64,000 nt of DNA from Candidatus Nitronauta litoralis (GTDB lineage Bacteria > Nitrospinota > Nitrospinia > Nitrospinales > Nitrospinaceae), in NCBI GenBank assembly GCA_015698285.1, contig CP048685.1:2170001-2234000 (forward strand), read 5' to 3'. The translations under genes were made by a program, and so were the position numbers. A model generated the notes under the pieces. That model saw nothing but the letters and a program-made list of their open reading frames with translations. It had not been told where the DNA came from and did no database searches. The first letter of the stretch is position 1. Every line of letters begins with the position of its first letter. Shown here piece after piece: positions 61,374 through 64,000 of this stretch.

Positions 61374-62504
61374 ATGAACACATCTGCTGGAATATTTATT
61401 GAAGACCCCAACCGCCTGCCACTGTTAACCGAACGGGGCAGGGCGTTCAAGGGACTCGATAGGTCCAACGCGCCAGACCTCAACGAACGCGTGCGCGACT
61501 TTTTTGAAACGTTGAATGGCCGGCTCGGTTTTCGCGATTCTCCCGAAGGTCAGGTTCAGCAGGAAGCGTTCAACGAACTCCTGCGTTACAGCTATCCCGA
61601 GATCATGATTGATCTTGCCGACCTGTTGTACGTCCAGCATGAGCGGCCCATGGTGTTTCTCAACCTCGATCACCTGCACCTCAACCGCGAAGCCGATGCA
61701 GCAAAGCTGGAACTCGACCCACTATTGCTCAATACGCGCATGGAAGCGGTGTTCTACGCTCTGGCCAATACTCTACGTGCCGACAACCGGTTTTTAAACG
61801 ATCCAACTCTGGTCAAGCTGCTGGCGGAGAGCTACAGTTTTTATCTCTGGCTCACCAAAAATTTTCCCTGGGAAGATCCGCTTCCGCAAGGAGTAGGGCC
61901 CAAGGATGGCCCGGTGCTGGACGTCGCCACCGGTCTTACCGGGTTCAGCCTGATCCACGACTGGCCCGAATCGCATCCTCCCCTGACCCTGTCCGACACC
62001 ATGCCGTTTATTGTGGAAGGGCTCAACCACTTCCGCCAGTTGATGGGAAAACAGCAGGTCACGATTCAGTCATGGAGTTTCCCGCTTGAAAAAGACATGC
62101 AGGGGAAAATGAAGAAAACCTTCGGCAGGATTCACGTCAGTAAATTTTTACATCACCTGCAACGTGAACAGAGGCGCGCATTTCTCGCCTGGGCACAGAC
62201 GGCGTTGAAGCCGGACGGACAACTCATCATCATCGACACCGACCTGGAGTACCGCATCCTGAAAGACGCAGAAGACCCCCTGTATCGAGAAAAACTCATG
62301 CCTGGTTATCTGGAAACCCTGGTTCCTATAGAAGACAAGTTCTGCCACCATATGATAGAAGACGTGCGCGCAGCCAATTTTGCCGTCGAGCATTTTGATG
62401 CGAACGAATATTATGATGAGACCGATGCCTACAGCCACTTCCCCGGCCAGAACCTCCCCCTCAAATTCATGGGCATCGAAATCGTCGCCCAACCAAAGAC
62501 TTAG
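61374..62504 (+). CDS. SAM-dependent methyltransferase-like protein of unknown function
   Basis: The N-terminal half (about 1-165) is helical and unassigned. From about residue 170 a Rossmann-type methyltransferase pattern appears: DGPVLDVATGLTGFSLIHDW (glycine-rich motif I, written 'D-x-A-T-G-x-T-G'), LTLSDTMPFIVEGLNHFRQL (acidic end of strand 2) and LKPDGQLIIIDTDLEYR, the usual 'G-G-x-L-I-I-I-D' post-motif. A conserved-looking C-terminal region follows (PIEDKFCHHMIEDVRAANF). 376 residues. The substrate is unknown. The start ATG at 61374 lies in AT-rich sequence without a strong ribosome binding site. Confidence 0.65.
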   Translation: MNTSAGIFIEDPNRLPLLTERGRAFKGLDRSNAPDLNERVRDFFETLNGRLGFRDSPEGQVQQEAFNELLRYSYPEIMIDLADLLYVQHERPMVFLNLDHLHLNREADAAKLELDPLLLNTRMEAVFYALANTLRADNRFLNDPTLVKLLAESYSFYLWLTKNFPWEDPLPQGVGPKDGPVLDVATGLTGFSLIHDWPESHPPLTLSDTMPFIVEGLNHFRQLMGKQQVTIQSWSFPLEKDMQGKMKKTFGRIHVSKFLHHLQREQRRAFLAWAQTALKPDGQLIIIDTDLEYRILKDAEDPLYREKLMPGYLETLVPIEDKFCHHMIEDVRAANFAVEHFDANEYYDETDAYSHFPGQNLPLKFMGIEIVAQPKT

Positions 62505-62858
62505 CCAGGCGGGCAACGGTGCTTGGCGCACGGCCAGCGTACAACCTTTGGCAATACAATTGGGACATTGAAGAGTTTTTCTATGTGTCCTTCTGCGGTC
62601 GGCAAATAGCAAAAACACCGCATGTCATTCTGAGGAGCCCAAAGGGTGACGAAGAATCTCGCCTTGGATTTTTCAAAATTCCCCCTTCTCCGAAGAGGGA
62701 CGCGAAGGTGCTGGCGCACAGCCAGTAAAGAGCAGGGGGCTTTGACCAATTCCGTGCCGCTGTATCCTGCCTTACTTCTAAAAGATTATTGATAAAAGAT
62801 TTTACGGAAGAAGCCTCCCAGCCCCCTTCGGAGAAGGGGGAGCAAGCCCACCTCGGGT
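62505..62858. repeat. Intergenic repeat cluster
   Basis: No gene is present in this 354-base stretch. GTCATTC...GACGAAGAATCTC (62624-62662) belongs to the same dispersed repeat type as 61226-61333. CCCCCTTCTCCGAAG (62681-62695) is exactly inverted at 62826-62840. GGCGCACGGCCAG (62524-62536) recurs as GGCGCACAGCCAG (62713-62725). Together these look like decayed small intergenic elements. Confidence 0.6.
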
Positions 62859-63587
62859 CTACTTAAACACTTCCTGCAGAATGTCGGTTACGCGGGCCTG
62901 CGGATTGGTGCGGATTTTCTTCTCTTCTTCTCCCACCATGTGGAACACACCGTCCATGGCCTTCTCGGTCACATAAGGTTCGAGGTCCATTGAATCGGCT
63001 TTCATAAAGGGAATCGTGTTGAACTTGTCGACGAGGGCCTGATAACTCCGTGTCACGCCGACTTCATTCATGCTGTTGGAAATGATCGGACGAAACGCTT
63101 CGGCGATCTTGCCTGAAGTTTTTTCGCGGAGGTATTCCGTCGCGGCAGTGTCGCTGCCATCGAGAATCTTTTTGGCATCTTCAAACGTCATCTCCTTAAC
63201 CGCATCCATGAAAATCGGTTTGGCTTTATCGACTGCCGCTTCTGCGGCCTTGTTCATGCTCAATTCAAATTCATCCACCGGTCCATCAAAACCAACCTCC
63301 CGCAGCATGTTGGTCATGCTTCTGATTTTTTCAGGCAGTAGAATTTTCACTGCTTCGTTTTTGAAATAGCCACCCGGGTTCGACAGCACCGAAACCGCAT
63401 TGCCTGTCCCGACAGACAACGCTTCTTTTAATCCTGAAACAATTTTCTCCAGAGATAGGTCTCCGGATGTGACAGCCGGAGCTTTTTCTGTTATGCCACC
63501 AAGTAATTCATCAAAAAAACCGGCCTGAGCCGGTGCAGTAAAAATAAATCCAACGAGTAAAAGGCAGGCAATGGACAAGCGTTTCAT
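62859..63587 (-). CDS. DUF4197 family exported protein
   Basis: The ATG at 63587 is chosen because GGAG stands upstream and a signal peptide follows (MKRLSIACLLLVGFIFTAPA, cleaved near AQA-GFF). A longer frame to 63692 would add 35 unlikely residues. The mature part has the full DUF4197 pattern: EKIVSGLKEALSVGTGNAVS, PEKIRSMTNMLREVGFDGPV, ELSMNKAAEAAVDKAKPIFM, AVKEMTFEDAKKILDGSDTA, LEPYVTEKAMDGVFHMVGEE and EKKIRTNPQARVTDILQEVF. 242 residues, normal size. The function of the family is unknown. It is divergent from guaB, with 267 bases between. Confidence 0.92.
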   Translation of the reverse strand: MKRLSIACLLLVGFIFTAPAQAGFFDELLGGITEKAPAVTSGDLSLEKIVSGLKEALSVGTGNAVSVLSNPGGYFKNEAVKILLPEKIRSMTNMLREVGFDGPVDEFELSMNKAAEAAVDKAKPIFMDAVKEMTFEDAKKILDGSDTAATEYLREKTSGKIAEAFRPIISNSMNEVGVTRSYQALVDKFNTIPFMKADSMDLEPYVTEKAMDGVFHMVGEEEKKIRTNPQARVTDILQEVFK

Positions 63588-63812
63588 ATAAATCTCCGAT
63601 TTAAATTTTTTATCTTCCAGCCACTTTAAAAGTGTCCCATGATCCTGGGGCCAAATCAAAGGTGATATTTCTGTCACTGAAATGACGACCACCTGAAATG
63701 CAAAAAGGGACCCCCAATGCCGTGTAAAATACGGAAATAAAAAGCGTCAAATTTTCCCTTCCCAACCCCCGGTTAGACCGTGCTATTATGCTTTTTCAGG
63801 CGTTTGCGATAG

Positions 63813-64000
<188 letters not shown>

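Overview
The window comes from a Gram-negative bacterium. It has lipopolysaccharide/O-antigen precursor genes (heptose, rhamnose, mannose), two RND efflux systems with lipoprotein adaptors, an outer-membrane factor and a secreted multihaem cytochrome c. GC content is moderate. No marker here fixes the phylum; a Nitrospinota-like or delta-proteobacterial-type lineage is only a guess. The N-acetylglutaminylglutamine amide (NAGGN) osmolyte operon suggests exposure to osmotic stress.

Layout. 0-18 kb: surface-polysaccharide region with a partial O-antigen ligase-like gene, manC, a minus-strand block (nucleotide-sugar dehydrogenase, a PIN-like/DegT aminotransferase fusion, rfbB, rfbA, gmhA), a plus-strand block (GT9, GT2, nadE), two tandem TMTC-like membrane glycosyltransferases with TPR tails, a WecA-like transferase and another GT2. 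18-29.5 kb: two unlisted small ORFs, an exported formylglycine-enzyme-like protein, an acyl-CoA synthetase, an RND adaptor/pump pair, a multidomain membrane protein, a pseudouridine synthase and a DUF502 protein. 29.7-38.4 kb: tRNA-Ala(GGC) with terminator, a tetrahaem cytochrome c with one CX3CH site, a LysR regulator divergent from the three-gene NAGGN operon, and a secreted beta-propeller. 38.5-46.3 kb: a complete tripartite RND operon, a 51-residue membrane protein and an SGNH hydrolase.

46.4-53.5 kb is the most unusual part: four displaced RHS C-terminal tips in a row. Each carries the end of the RHS core, a different toxin-like C-terminus and, directly behind it, a probable immunity gene. 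A terminator-bearing repeat of about 80 bp recurs three times (47506, 49307, 53391). An IS1182-type transposase separates modules 3 and 4, and a truncated IS30 fragment abuts the third repeat copy. No full-length RHS gene is present, so this looks like a store of silent toxin/immunity cassettes. Two modules share a 168-bp identical tract inside diverged flanks, pointing to recombination between modules.

53.7-64 kb: an exported SH3-like protein, a ParDE-type toxin-antitoxin pair lying between yidC and a diverged second copy of the yidC 3' end, the rpmH-rnpA-yidD-yidC cluster, an exported unknown, tyrS, a small membrane protein, a methyltransferase-like protein, dispersed intergenic repeats, a DUF4197 protein and the start of guaB.
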